Source of the DNA: an uncultured Phycisphaerales bacterium
GTDB taxonomy: Bacteria > Planctomycetota > Phycisphaerae > Sedimentisphaerales > Anaerobacaceae
NCBI GenBank assembly: GCA_937927975.1
Contig: CALEZT010000124.1
Location: 1-12,376 of the forward strand
Direction of reading: 5' to 3'
Length of the DNA stretch: 12,376 nt
Position numbers and translations under genes: made by a program. Shown here piece after piece: positions 4,321 to 12,102 of this stretch. The notes beneath the pieces were generated by a model. It searched no databases. It saw only the letters and a program-made list of their open reading frames with translations, and had not been told where the DNA came from. How positions within the stretch are numbered: the first letter of the stretch is position 1; each line of letters opens with the position of its first letter.

Positions 4321-6287
4321 TCATCATGATGACCATCGGTAATCTCACGCCTGGGAACGCTGATTACTGCCTCAATGAGGTCACCGAAGGTTACTACTTA
4401 AAGGGTGGTGAACCCGACGGTCTGTGGCTTCCGACCGCCGGTGCCCGGTACCTGCATCTCTCTGGGAAAGTCTCCAAGGACGACCTCCACGCTCTCTTTC
4501 AAGGCTTCCGACCCAACGGAAAGCCGTTGGTCCAAAATGCAGGCAAGGCTGACCGTCAGCCAGGCTGGGATCTGACATTTTCAGCCCCCAAAACCGTCTC
4601 CATTCCATGGGCCGTGGTACATCCCGAATTCCGCCCAGCTTTTCAACGATGCCATCTCGCCGCCGTCACCGAGGCCTTTCGCTACATCGAGAATGAGGCG
4701 GCCTTCAGCCGTCGCGGCAAGGCTGGCCATCAAGTGGTCCCGGCCAGCCTCGTGGCCGCCGCCTTTGAACACAGCACTAGCCGGGCTCTCGATCCACAGT
4801 TGCACACGCACGTTCTCGTTATGAACGTAGCCATACGTGGCGACGGCTCGACGGGCTCCATCCAAAGCAAGCCTCTCTACGAACACAAGATGGTAGCCGG
4901 GGCCATCTATCGTTCTCAGCTTGCCCATCTTCTCAGGCAGGAACTCGGCCTCCAGGTCACGAGAAAGGGTACCTCCTTCGAGGTCACCGGGGTCCCCAAG
5001 GATCTCGCCCGTCACTTCTCAACACGCCGCCGCGACATTGAACAGCACCTCAAGGACAAGGGCCTGAGCAGTGCCGCCGCTGCGGGCGTGGCCGCCTTGG
5101 AGACACGCGAAAAGAAGCAGCCCGTCCCGCCCCGCTCGGAACTCTTCAAACGGTGGCAGGAGACCGCCGCCCGGTTCGGTTTCACGCCCGATCGTGCCAA
5201 CCGCCTGCTGCACAAGGCTCCCGTCCAGCATGATCCCAAGCTTGTCGACCGCGTCGTGGACCAAGCGATCAATGCCATCCTCCGACGATCCTATTCCTTC
5301 GACCGCAAGACCCTCTTGTGCCATACGTTCTACGTCGGTGTCGAGCACGCTTTCGCCCCCGACTTGCTCCAGCGAACCGTGGACAACCGGCTTCGAAATG
5401 ACACGCGGATCTTCAGGCTCTCCAACTCACCCGACAGCCCTCGATACACGACTGCCGACGCTCTACGAACGCAGAGGCAGATCACCCGGTTCGTCGAGCA
5501 ACTCGCATCGCCCGTCCGCCCGGCCGTCTCCGAGAGGGACATTTCCGCCGCCATCACCAATCACGCCAAGCCCCGCGATTCGACGATTGAGGAACTGAAG
5601 TATCACATCCGGCAACTCGTCCGAGCTGCTTCCAAGCAGAAGACCTGGCGCGTCGACCGGGGTTGCATCGCACGTTCCTCCAAACGCACCGCCGACACCA
5701 GGCATTTGGGATTCGTCACCGAGATCACTCGCAGCCGCTCCCGTATCAGCACCCTTGGTAGGCTGTCCCCGGATGACCGCTACCTTGTCCTAACATGTTG
5801 CCGGGAAGCGTGGGAGCGGGCCAACTACACTGTCATCGGCGTGTCTCTCTCCACTGCCGGAGTCAAACGCCTCTACCAGGAGACCGGCATCGAAACCATG
5901 TCCTTGAAGCGTTTGGAACTGAAGATGCACCCCACGGCCAAATTTCTCCTCAAACACCACGCCCGGCAACTGTGGCGCGCCGCTCGCGAGAAACCTACCT
6001 ACACCCTGAAACCCCTCAAGGTGGACAAGAACACCGTTCTTGTCGTTGACGGTGCCGATCAACTGACCTGCCAGCAGGTGGCTGCCCTGACCCGCGATGT
6101 AGCTCGTCAGGGGGGCCGCCTTGTTCTTGTCGAAGGAGATCGCAACACGCCCAAACCCACGACGCCGACACCCTTTGACAGTCTCTGCGAACAGCTTACT
6201 CGATCCAACGCACATACACAGTCATCCTCCAGCCAAGCACAGCGTCCCGAAGATCCGCCTCAACATCAACAATCGAGAACTACTTAA
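4287..6287 (+). CDS. MobF (TrwC/TraI-type) relaxase with degenerate C-terminal helicase
   Basis: Relaxases of this family nick one strand at oriT through a tyrosine, stay bound to the 5' end and pilot the strand into the recipient. From the 4287 start, the N-terminal tyrosines are Y27 and the pair Y36-Y37. The metal-binding histidines are H162, H173 and H175 (FEHSTSRALDPQLHTH), with the same 11- and 13-residue spacing as H150/H161/H163 of TrwC. Residues 487-620 still resemble the start of a RecD-like helicase (REAWERANYTVIG, then VLVVDGADQL, then RLVLVEGD). However, the Walker A segment is replaced by LGRLSPDDRYLVL, the Walker B acidic pair is changed, and the later motifs are absent. The protein is 666 residues against about 970 for TrwC. 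Start: AAGGAGG (4273-4279) lies 7 bases before ATG 4287, overlapping the upstream gene by 34 bases. ATG 4326 or 4329 would give the family-like beginning MTIGNLTPG but has no ribosome site. Confidence 0.88.
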   Translation: MGPRQSLTAFVIIMMTIGNLTPGNADYCLNEVTEGYYLKGGEPDGLWLPTAGARYLHLSGKVSKDDLHALFQGFRPNGKPLVQNAGKADRQPGWDLTFSAPKTVSIPWAVVHPEFRPAFQRCHLAAVTEAFRYIENEAAFSRRGKAGHQVVPASLVAAAFEHSTSRALDPQLHTHVLVMNVAIRGDGSTGSIQSKPLYEHKMVAGAIYRSQLAHLLRQELGLQVTRKGTSFEVTGVPKDLARHFSTRRRDIEQHLKDKGLSSAAAAGVAALETREKKQPVPPRSELFKRWQETAARFGFTPDRANRLLHKAPVQHDPKLVDRVVDQAINAILRRSYSFDRKTLLCHTFYVGVEHAFAPDLLQRTVDNRLRNDTRIFRLSNSPDSPRYTTADALRTQRQITRFVEQLASPVRPAVSERDISAAITNHAKPRDSTIEELKYHIRQLVRAASKQKTWRVDRGCIARSSKRTADTRHLGFVTEITRSRSRISTLGRLSPDDRYLVLTCCREAWERANYTVIGVSLSTAGVKRLYQETGIETMSLKRLELKMHPTAKFLLKHHARQLWRAAREKPTYTLKPLKVDKNTVLVVDGADQLTCQQVAALTRDVARQGGRLVLVEGDRNTPKPTTPTPFDSLCEQLTRSNAHTQSSSSQAQRPEDPPQHQQSRTT

Positions 6288-6299
6288 GGAGACCAACGC

Positions 6300-8177
6300 A
6301 TGGATACAAACAAAGCACCCAACACAGATCTGTCCGAAGAAGTTATCGAACCCCTGCTGGCATTTCTGAGTCTCGGGCTGTCCTTGATAATCATGGCCCT
6401 GACAGTCTCAGCCCTGCATTGCGCCGACCAGCTCGCCCACGGATTCTCTGGGGCCGGTCTCATGCTCCTGCTCAGTGGCATCCCGTTCTGGGGCAGCTTG
6501 CGGGTCCTTCTCAAAACCGCACGGGAAGCCAGCGATTCCGAGGCATCACCTTTGCGCATCGCGGCCAGACTCTTCACTCAGACCCTCGTCTTCCTCCTCA
6601 TTCCTCTTGCCACGTATCTGGGCGCACGCTGCACGCCTTCTCGACTTTTCCACGGCTGGGTCTTTGGACTTCTGGCAACCTCCATCCTTCTCATCGGCTC
6701 ATCCAATCGGCCCTCGGGGTTGCCCATCTATTTCTTACGAGGAACATCCATCCTCACAATGCGTCGTGCCCGCCGCAATGCAGCCACGCTGGTCGGGCCG
6801 GGCGAGCCCACGATCAACTGGGCCGGGTTTGACATCCCGCAACGGTTTGCGGAGCAACATTTCGCTCTGGTCGGCGCAACTGGCTCGGGAAAGACTGTGG
6901 CTCTCCGGCTCCTGATGCAATCTATCCTGCCCCGGATACAGCCCGGTTCGGACTGCCGCGCGCTCATCTACGACCCTAAGAACGATATGGCCGAGGTACT
7001 CTCCGGGATGCCGATCTCTTGCCCTTTGATATTCCTAAACCCATTTGACCAACGCTCCGTCGCCTGGGATATGGCACGCGACATCACAACCCCTGCCATC
7101 GCACTCCAAACCGCCAGCATCCTCATTCAGGAGGAGGGCAAGCACGGCGAGAACTCCTTCTTCACAAAGGCCGCTCGGGACCTGTTCACGGCCGTCATGG
7201 TGGCCTTGCACCACGTTCGCCCATATGACTGGACATTGGCCGACGCCATTCATGTTCTCTCCAGCACGGAAAGAACCCGCAGCCTCCTGGAACGTGTGCC
7301 ACATACCCGTGACGCCGTGCGGGAACACTTTGAGCGAGACGAACGGACGCTGTCAAATGTTCAGTACACAATCTCCGCCAATGTGGCATATCTCCGCCCC
7401 ATAGCCGCCTTATGGCACCATGCTACCCGCCGATTCAGCCTTACGGAATGGATTCGTGGGGAGGAGTCCATCCTGCTACTGGGAACGAAAGAAGACTTGC
7501 GTTGCCCAATTGATGCCGTCAATCGAGCACTCTTTCAACGCATTGTGGAACTCATCCTCGATCAATCGGAGTCTGATACGCGCAATACCTGGCTGATCAT
7601 TGATGAGTTGCGAGAGGCTGGTGCACTGACCGGTCTTGGCCGATTGATGACCAAAGGACGCAGCAAAGGAGCCAAAGTCGTCGTCGCATTTCAGACCATC
7701 GAAGGTCTCAGGGATGCCTACGGAGACCGACTTGCAGGCGAAATCTCCGGCATGGCCGCGAACAAGTGTCTTCTCCGTACGGATAGCGAGGAGACTGCTG
7801 CGTGGATGTCCCGTGTTGTTGGCGAGGCAGAATACCAACAATGGACCCGAAGCACCGGCCCGAATGGCATTGCGTCAAACGAGCAGTTCGTGAAAAAAGA
7901 GGTCGTGCTCCCTTCGGAGTTTCTAAGACTTCCTTTGGCCAATCGTGAGCGATTCCTGAGTTATTGTGTCACGCCCTGCATCGGCGTCTACCACGGCCCC
8001 ACGCACTTCGGCAACACCCTCTGTCCTAAGGGCAAGGACCGTAACTTCATTCCTCGGCCCGACGCCCACCAGTACCTGCCCCCAGAGCTGCTCGACACCG
8101 AGGAGTCGCCACTGCCCAGTCTCGATGACATTAGCCGTCTGCGATACAAGCGTGACGATATTCATCAGGAGAAGTGA
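6300..8177 (+). CDS. Type IV coupling protein (VirD4/TraD/TrwB family)
   Basis: This 625-residue inner-membrane ATPase would link the relaxase-DNA complex to a type IV secretion channel. The N-terminal part has about four hydrophobic stretches (residues 16-38, 50-70, 88-108 and 117-135), more than the two usual in TrwB. The cytoplasmic P-loop domain has Walker A GATGSGKT (192-199), then LIYDPKNDM (222-230) and IFLNPFDQRSVAWD, typical of the family. Walker B is WLIIDE (431-436) and the sensor stretch is VVVAFQTIEGL (460-470). The C-terminus (about 560-625) is short and polar. ATG 6300 has AAGGAG (6286-6291) 8 bases upstream, overlapping the relaxase stop, so the two are probably translationally coupled. 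With a relaxase but no VirB-like genes nearby, the element may borrow another plasmid's mating pore or carry its own outside the window. Confidence 0.9.
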   Translation: MDTNKAPNTDLSEEVIEPLLAFLSLGLSLIIMALTVSALHCADQLAHGFSGAGLMLLLSGIPFWGSLRVLLKTAREASDSEASPLRIAARLFTQTLVFLLIPLATYLGARCTPSRLFHGWVFGLLATSILLIGSSNRPSGLPIYFLRGTSILTMRRARRNAATLVGPGEPTINWAGFDIPQRFAEQHFALVGATGSGKTVALRLLMQSILPRIQPGSDCRALIYDPKNDMAEVLSGMPISCPLIFLNPFDQRSVAWDMARDITTPAIALQTASILIQEEGKHGENSFFTKAARDLFTAVMVALHHVRPYDWTLADAIHVLSSTERTRSLLERVPHTRDAVREHFERDERTLSNVQYTISANVAYLRPIAALWHHATRRFSLTEWIRGEESILLLGTKEDLRCPIDAVNRALFQRIVELILDQSESDTRNTWLIIDELREAGALTGLGRLMTKGRSKGAKVVVAFQTIEGLRDAYGDRLAGEISGMAANKCLLRTDSEETAAWMSRVVGEAEYQQWTRSTGPNGIASNEQFVKKEVVLPSEFLRLPLANRERFLSYCVTPCIGVYHGPTHFGNTLCPKGKDRNFIPRPDAHQYLPPELLDTEESPLPSLDDISRLRYKRDDIHQEK

Positions 8178-8209
8178 ATCCCACACACTCATTTCTAAGG
8201 AGTCCTCTT

Positions 8210-9172
8210 ATGAACCGCAAAGCACAATCGGTATGTCTCGTTCTCGAATGCCCGCCTACGATCCGAGGAGCAGGCCCCGAAGTCTCTGTCCCGCCTGATC
8301 GTCGGAGTAGGTACGGTCCCCATGGCCAGCCGCTCCCGTCTACTCGCGAATTCCTGCTCTCCGTCCGCCGCGCCACACCGCTTACGCCCAACACTGAGTC
8401 CGCAGGCATACCTACGTTCGTTGTCCAGTTGGCACCGAAGCCATCGTCTTACGCCCCCTCTGGATCGCCGCCATCAAATCGGCATCCAGCATCTTCAGAC
8501 ACATGCTCCTCTCGGTTTCCCAAGGCCAGTACCATCACGCGTATTAGCCGGTATCCCCTGGGCCTGACGCAGCCAGCCACCATGTTCGTGCTGCTGGCCG
8601 CGGCTGTCTTCGTATTTGTCATTGCCGCAGCCGTACTCTTCCATGAACCTCTCGCGCACGTGTTCAAGACCCGTGAATTGGCGGAAGAGCGGGGATTGCT
8701 GGCGGCCCGTCAAGAAGCTGAATTCCTTGCCTTGAAAGACGCTGTCACAGAACGCCTGGAGCGGGCGGAGCAATCCCTTGCGGATCTGGAGTCCGCCAAT
8801 GACCAGCTCACCCGGCAGGTTGAAGCCATTACACGCGTCCCCCTGGAGGCCACCATCGTGCATCCGCCAATGCATCTGAGGCGCGCCATTCTTACATCTG
8901 ACGCCTGCCTTTATGCCTGGACCGACGTGATAAACGCACACGTCACACCGCAGCAGTTCGACGATCATCGCCAACGTCTGCATTCCATCCGAGCCGACCT
9001 ACAACAAGGAACGGTCACCCTATCGCACCGATGTGACCTCGATAGCATGCTCCAGTCGATTCGCAAACAACAAGACGCCATCGCGGGGCTTGATCTCAGT
9101 TATCTTCCCAGGGACAATGATATTGACACACAGCGTATTGCCCGTACAATCACGCTCCAAGAAAGGAGGTAG
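8210..9172 (+). CDS. Single-pass membrane protein with coiled coil (unknown function)
   Basis: I do not recognise a family. ATG 8210 is chosen because AAGGAG (8197-8202) precedes it by 7 bases; an in-frame ATG at 8174 inside the coupling-protein gene has none. The 320-residue product has a Ser/Pro/Arg-rich, probably disordered N-terminal region (1-124) and one transmembrane helix at about 125-145 (FVLLAAAVFVFVIAAAVLF). A coiled coil follows (about 156-208: ELAEERGLLAARQEAEFLAL, VTERLERAEQSLADLE). The C-terminal region (209-320) contains YAWTDVINAHVTPQQFDDH. The arginine-rich N-terminal side favours N-in topology with the coiled coil outside the cytoplasm. It follows the coupling protein by 32 bases and stops 4 bases before the next start. 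Co-expression suggests a mobilization-linked envelope role, which is an inference. The N-terminal part could be the least reliable section. Confidence 0.65.
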   Translation: MNRKAQSVCLVLECPPTIRGAGPEVSVPPDRRSRYGPHGQPLPSTREFLLSVRRATPLTPNTESAGIPTFVVQLAPKPSSYAPSGSPPSNRHPASSDTCSSRFPKASTITRISRYPLGLTQPATMFVLLAAAVFVFVIAAAVLFHEPLAHVFKTRELAEERGLLAARQEAEFLALKDAVTERLERAEQSLADLESANDQLTRQVEAITRVPLEATIVHPPMHLRRAILTSDACLYAWTDVINAHVTPQQFDDHRQRLHSIRADLQQGTVTLSHRCDLDSMLQSIRKQQDAIAGLDLSYLPRDNDIDTQRIARTITLQERR

Positions 9173-9176
9173 TTCC

Positions 9177-10511
9177 ATGTGTTCAGTACGTACGTTGAGG
9201 CGAATCTCCTGTGGTTTTGTCACGGTCATCCTTGGCTGCACGGCCTTGGCCGCAAACTACGAACAGACTCCCGTTAGCCCCGAGGAGGTTCGTCGCCAGA
9301 GTACCCAAGACGAACTGGCAGATCGTAGACAAGCCGAGCAGTTGGATCTGGTCCGTCAAACAACTCAGTTTCTCTACATGAGAGCCCTGACAACCAAGGA
9401 GATGTTCACGAAACTCAAACAGCAAACGGAGTCCTTCTTCAGCAGAATGGAGACACTCCTCCAGAGCGACGAAGGGAAACGGCTTGGTCTTGATCCAATC
9501 GGCGCTCGGTTCTATCAGGGCCTGAAAGACTATCCGACCGTCACCATGGTCGAAATCGAGGAGCGTGCCCAGGCTGTGTCGGCCTTGGTCAACCGCCTGG
9601 AATCGTTTCAGTCGGGTCCCGCGATCGCTCTTCCTCCCAGCCAGGAAACCCAGGACCAAGTCAACGAGCAGTATTTCTGGGTTCGAAGTCGTCTTAATGA
9701 AATCCAGGAGGATATCGGCAAGCTGAATGACACAGTCCGACAGGCTACGAGCGACTTCGATCCTGCCAAGGCCAAGACGCTCCAGGTACTCCTCGAAGAG
9801 CTTGATGCCCAATTCGACAGGACGTTGATCGATTACCGAATGCTGGGCGAGAAGAAAGCGACCAAAGAAGTCAAGCAGATTGTCATCGACGCTGCCTATC
9901 TTCGCCGAGTGGAAAGAGCCAACGCTGAGGAGCAGATCCGCAGGAGACAGATGGAAGCTGAATTGGCTCACAAGAAGGCCGAGGTGGAAACCGCTGTGTC
10001 GAACCAGCTGATCGCAGCACAACAGCGGCAATTTGAGGCCGAGAAGAAGTACACCGACGCACTCGCGGAAATCGAAAGACTCCGCAAACAGGCCGAAGTG
10101 GATCGCCAGGTTGCCGACATTGATGCGGATCTCCAACGAGACGCCAAGCTCACCGATGCCGAGAAGAAGCAGAAAATCGCACTGGCCCAATCGTCTGAGG
10201 TTGCCGAGTTGCTGGCCCCCTTTCTCACACCAGGCTACTGGCAAGTCGGGGCACCGTCGGCGTCATACGAGAAGCAGCCCCTGTCCTTCTCACAGATCGT
10301 GGCCAAAGGGGCTCTGAATCAAACGTCTGAAGGCCTTCAGGCATTGCTCACCATCGGGATCAACCGAAACGACAAGATACGGCCCCGTTGGGGTTTTCGC
10401 CATCGGCTCAAAGACCTCTCGGAACCGGAACATGAACAACTCCATAAGGCCCAGGAATATCTGATCAATCTCGGTCCGACTATGGTCGAATTGGGCCTGC
10501 TGGCAAAGTAG
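9177..10511 (+). CDS. Exported coiled-coil protein (unknown function)
   Basis: The ATG at 9177 has AAAGGAGG (9162-9169) 7 bases upstream, while the longer frame back to 9033 lies inside the previous gene. The 444-residue product starts with a signal peptide: basic MCSVRTLRR, a hydrophobic core to about residue 20, then CTALAA. Either cleavage after LAA or lipidation at Cys21 (VILGC, an imperfect lipobox) is possible. The mature part is helical and charged, with long coiled-coil stretches at about 40-100, 160-225 and especially 240-345 (ERANAEEQIRRRQMEAELAH). It ends in a globular segment (about 346-444: FLTPGYWQVG, KIRPRWGFRHRL). It is the last gene of the operon, 4 bases after its partner, and ends at a strong hairpin. 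Signal-bearing coiled-coil proteins occur in mating-pore clusters (TrbJ/VirB5-like), but this one is larger and I see no specific match. Confidence 0.72.
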   Translation: MCSVRTLRRISCGFVTVILGCTALAANYEQTPVSPEEVRRQSTQDELADRRQAEQLDLVRQTTQFLYMRALTTKEMFTKLKQQTESFFSRMETLLQSDEGKRLGLDPIGARFYQGLKDYPTVTMVEIEERAQAVSALVNRLESFQSGPAIALPPSQETQDQVNEQYFWVRSRLNEIQEDIGKLNDTVRQATSDFDPAKAKTLQVLLEELDAQFDRTLIDYRMLGEKKATKEVKQIVIDAAYLRRVERANAEEQIRRRQMEAELAHKKAEVETAVSNQLIAAQQRQFEAEKKYTDALAEIERLRKQAEVDRQVADIDADLQRDAKLTDAEKKQKIALAQSSEVAELLAPFLTPGYWQVGAPSASYEKQPLSFSQIVAKGALNQTSEGLQALLTIGINRNDKIRPRWGFRHRLKDLSEPEHEQLHKAQEYLINLGPTMVELGLLAK

Positions 10512-10536
10512 GATAACACCATCAAATGACGTGTGT

Positions 10537-10610
10537 CTGGCCGCTTCATCAATAGAGGCCCTGATAACCGGTGTCTCAGGGCCTTTCGTGACTGTTGGTG
10601 AAGCGGCCAG
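10537..10610. terminator. Two-tier hairpin ending the mobilization operon
   Basis: The outer arms CTGGCCGCTTCA (10537-10548) and TGAAGCGGCCAG (10599-10610) pair perfectly over 12 bp. As RNA the stem continues inward to 10555/10592, making 19 bp with two G-U pairs. Inside it is a second perfect 9-bp stem AGGCCCTGA (10556-10564) / TCAGGGCCT (10576-10584) with an 11-base loop, followed by TTTCGTG like many intrinsic terminators. It starts 25 bases after the TAG at 10509-10511. It would also face the minus-strand ORF ending at 10612, if that is real. Confidence 0.75.
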
Positions 10611-10611
10611 T

Positions 10612-10845
10612 TCACTTCTCCTGCACCAGACACTCCTTCCTATGAATCCTGCGTACGAACCCCTCTGACTCGGGACCGATCCGGCAGACAAAGAAGCGAA
10701 ACTCGCCCTCTTCGGCCTTTCGTGTCGGGGCCACAGGCCTGACGGCCTTTCCGGGTGAGCCCCGACGACGACGGCCGAAGACGGCAGAGCACCCTTCAAC
10801 CCGGTCAAAGTCCGGACTGCACGTGTTATGCAACACGATCACCAT
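10612..10845 (-). CDS. Doubtful small ORF, 77 residues
   Basis: I do not recognise this frame. It is basic (FGRRRRGSPGKAVRPVAPTR) with a more protein-like end (EGEFRFFVCRIGPESEGF). In favour: its stop lies one base beyond the two-tier hairpin, a convergent arrangement like that at 390/466, and AAGGG precedes the start region. Against: AAGGG abuts the ATG with no spacing, and a 73-base two-tier inverted repeat (10709-10781) occupies its centre, which is unusual inside a gene. A structured non-coding region is the main alternative. Confidence 0.25.
   Translation of the reverse strand: MVIVLHNTCSPDFDRVEGCSAVFGRRRRGSPGKAVRPVAPTRKAEEGEFRFFVCRIGPESEGFVRRIHRKECLVQEK
10709..10781. repeat. Long two-tier inverted repeat
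   Basis: TCTTCGGCC (10709-10717) pairs perfectly with GGCCGAAGA (10773-10781), and GTCGGGGC (10724-10731) with GCCCCGAC (10759-10766). A 6-base internal loop lies on each side between the tiers. The apical part contains AGGCC/GGCCT. Its 11-mer GGCCTTTCGTG (10714-10724) also occurs exactly at 10580-10590 in the preceding hairpin. This could be a second terminator, a structured RNA, or a DNA-level element such as a single-strand origin. Confidence 0.6.
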
Positions 10846-10872
10846 CCCTTCACATAATACTGTTCAAATACT

Positions 10873-10885
10873 TGCTCTTTGACAA
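10873..10885 (+). promoter_or_regulatory. boxA-like antitermination sequence
   Basis: TGCTCTTTGACAA differs at one base from the boxA core TGCTCTTTAACA of bacterial rRNA leaders, where NusB/NusE bind nascent RNA to prevent early termination. It lies 130 bases upstream of the DUF932 start and just before a hairpin-rich leader, the arrangement expected for antitermination. A promoter must then lie upstream; CATAAT at 10853-10858 is a possible -10 box, without a good -35. The embedded TTGACA could instead be read as a -35 box, but no -10 follows at the right distance. Confidence 0.45.
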
Positions 10886-10901
10886 TTAGGCACGGGTAGA
10901 C

Positions 10902-10975
10902 GAGGCCGACCGGCCTCTCAGGCTACGGCATCCCATGCACGGCCTGAGAGGTTGGCGGCGCAAGAACCAAGGTTC
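10902..10975 (+). promoter_or_regulatory. Leader with mutually exclusive hairpins before the DUF932 gene
   Basis: GAGGCC-GACC-GGCCTC (10902-10917) is a 6-bp hairpin. Its 3' arm is also part of a longer stem, in which CCTCTCAGGC (10914-10923) pairs perfectly with GCCTGAGAGG (10942-10951). As RNA that stem extends to 14 bp with two G-U pairs (10910-10923 / 10942-10955). An inner GCAT/ATGC caps the long stem, and GAACC/GGTTC (10964-10975) follows. Two folds sharing one arm are typical of attenuators and riboregulators. No T run follows, and no known riboswitch class is recognised. Confidence 0.5.
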
Positions 10976-11015
10976 CCTGTTGTCCAGAAACGGCAACACA
11001 GAAAGGAAGTCATCT

Positions 11016-12065
11016 ATGCAGAATCTTACCCGTGCACACCATGAGTTGTTCCGGCGGCATCCGGATGAGAGATTCGGTTCTCTCTCGGACCTCTGGCAAC
11101 ACTGCCAGAATACGAAGCAGTGGTCCACAGTCAGATGGGTTTCCCCGGCGGAATTTGCGGTCGAACCCTCTGACGACGGCCTGTCCCTGCAAGTCCAGGG
11201 ACAGCCAATGACTCTCACCGACTGGAGCTTCATGCAATTGTGCTCCTTGGCGAGAGTGAGCAAGGACACCGTCAACAGGTTGTCCCCGGAGACGGCGGCC
11301 CGAGTGTTTACAGAGACCTGGCCTATCGGCTCCAAACCGTTGCAGGTCTTTGCGGCGGAGGACTCGATCAGATCTGTCCATCAGGCCAGTTATACGCGTC
11401 TGTATAACGCAGAACTGCTCGCGGCCGTCAGGGAGTTCGCAGTGGGCTTTCAACCGCCCCAGGAGGCAAGCACAGACCCGTCGGATGGCAATGGAACGCC
11501 ACCGGCAACCGGCCTGTATTGCGGAGAGCAGGACATGTTCTGCTTTCTCATCGACCCCACTGGATGGGTCGAAATCGAGGGCGAGGCCTTCGCACCGGGA
11601 TTCTTCGTCTGGAACTCGGAAGTCGGCCGACGCACGCTCGGCATTCAGACCTTCTGGTTTCAGGCGGTCTGCCAGAACCATATCGTCTGGGATGCCGTGG
11701 ACGTTTGCGAGTATAGCCGCAAACACACGGCCAACGTCCACGAGGCTCTGAACAACATCCAGCAAATGCTGGCCCGGCTCGTGGGACTGCGAGACCAGCG
11801 GCGTGACACCTTCGTCAACGTCATCAAGAAGGCCATGAGCACGACCCTTGCCGACAAGGCCGAGGACATGATCGAGGTGCTTCGCAAGCATGGCATCCAG
11901 AAGGCTGTGGCGAACCAGGCCCTCAAGATCGCCCAGCAGCAGGGCAAGTTCACGATCTATGCGTTCGTGGACGCCCTGACGCGGCTGGCGGGCCAGGAAC
12001 AGAATGCCGGAGACCGCACGGAGGCCGATGTCAAAGCGTCTACGCTTCTGGCACTGGCCGCGTAA
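11016..12065 (+). CDS. DUF932 (phage/plasmid-like) protein
   Basis: This 349-residue protein matches the DUF932 phage/plasmid-like family, common on plasmids and phages and without an established biochemical role. The typical middle is visible: SFMQLCSLARVSKDTVNRL (71-89), FAAEDSIRSVHQASYTRLYN (112-131), and GLYCGEQDMFCFLI followed by AFAPGFFVWNSEVG (about 166-204). Next come RTLGIQTFWFQAVCQNHIVW (206-225) and a helical C-terminal region with RDTFVNVIKKAM. No signal peptide or membrane segment is present, so it should be cytoplasmic. ATG 11016 has AAAGGAAG (11002-11009) 6 bases upstream; the frame is open back to 10935 but without a ribosome site. It heads its own unit behind the boxA-like leader and is followed 37 bases later by the DLPLLAK-family gene, probably co-transcribed. 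Confidence 0.85.
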   Translation: MQNLTRAHHELFRRHPDERFGSLSDLWQHCQNTKQWSTVRWVSPAEFAVEPSDDGLSLQVQGQPMTLTDWSFMQLCSLARVSKDTVNRLSPETAARVFTETWPIGSKPLQVFAAEDSIRSVHQASYTRLYNAELLAAVREFAVGFQPPQEASTDPSDGNGTPPATGLYCGEQDMFCFLIDPTGWVEIEGEAFAPGFFVWNSEVGRRTLGIQTFWFQAVCQNHIVWDAVDVCEYSRKHTANVHEALNNIQQMLARLVGLRDQRRDTFVNVIKKAMSTTLADKAEDMIEVLRKHGIQKAVANQALKIAQQQGKFTIYAFVDALTRLAGQEQNAGDRTEADVKASTLLALAA

Positions 12066-12102
12066 TCACCACGCACATTCAGCAAGAAAGGAGGTTTGGA
12101 CT

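Noticed and set aside
8174..8209. Upstream ATG as start of the membrane coiled-coil gene
   Set aside because: It lies inside the coupling-protein gene without a ribosome site, while ATG 8210 has AAGGAG at 7 bases.
9033..9176. Upstream in-frame ATG for the exported coiled-coil protein
   Set aside because: Using it would bury the signal peptide 48 residues inside. ATG 9177 has AAAGGAGG and places the signal peptide at the N-terminus.
10290..10808. Minus-strand 172-residue frame
   Set aside because: It overlaps the exported coiled-coil gene on the opposite strand and runs through both hairpins; its sequence is not family-like.
10879..10884. TTGACA as a sigma-70 -35 box for the DUF932 gene
   Set aside because: The position 17 bases downstream reads GAGGCC-like sequence and no TATAAT-like hexamer is near; the boxA reading explains more of the bases.
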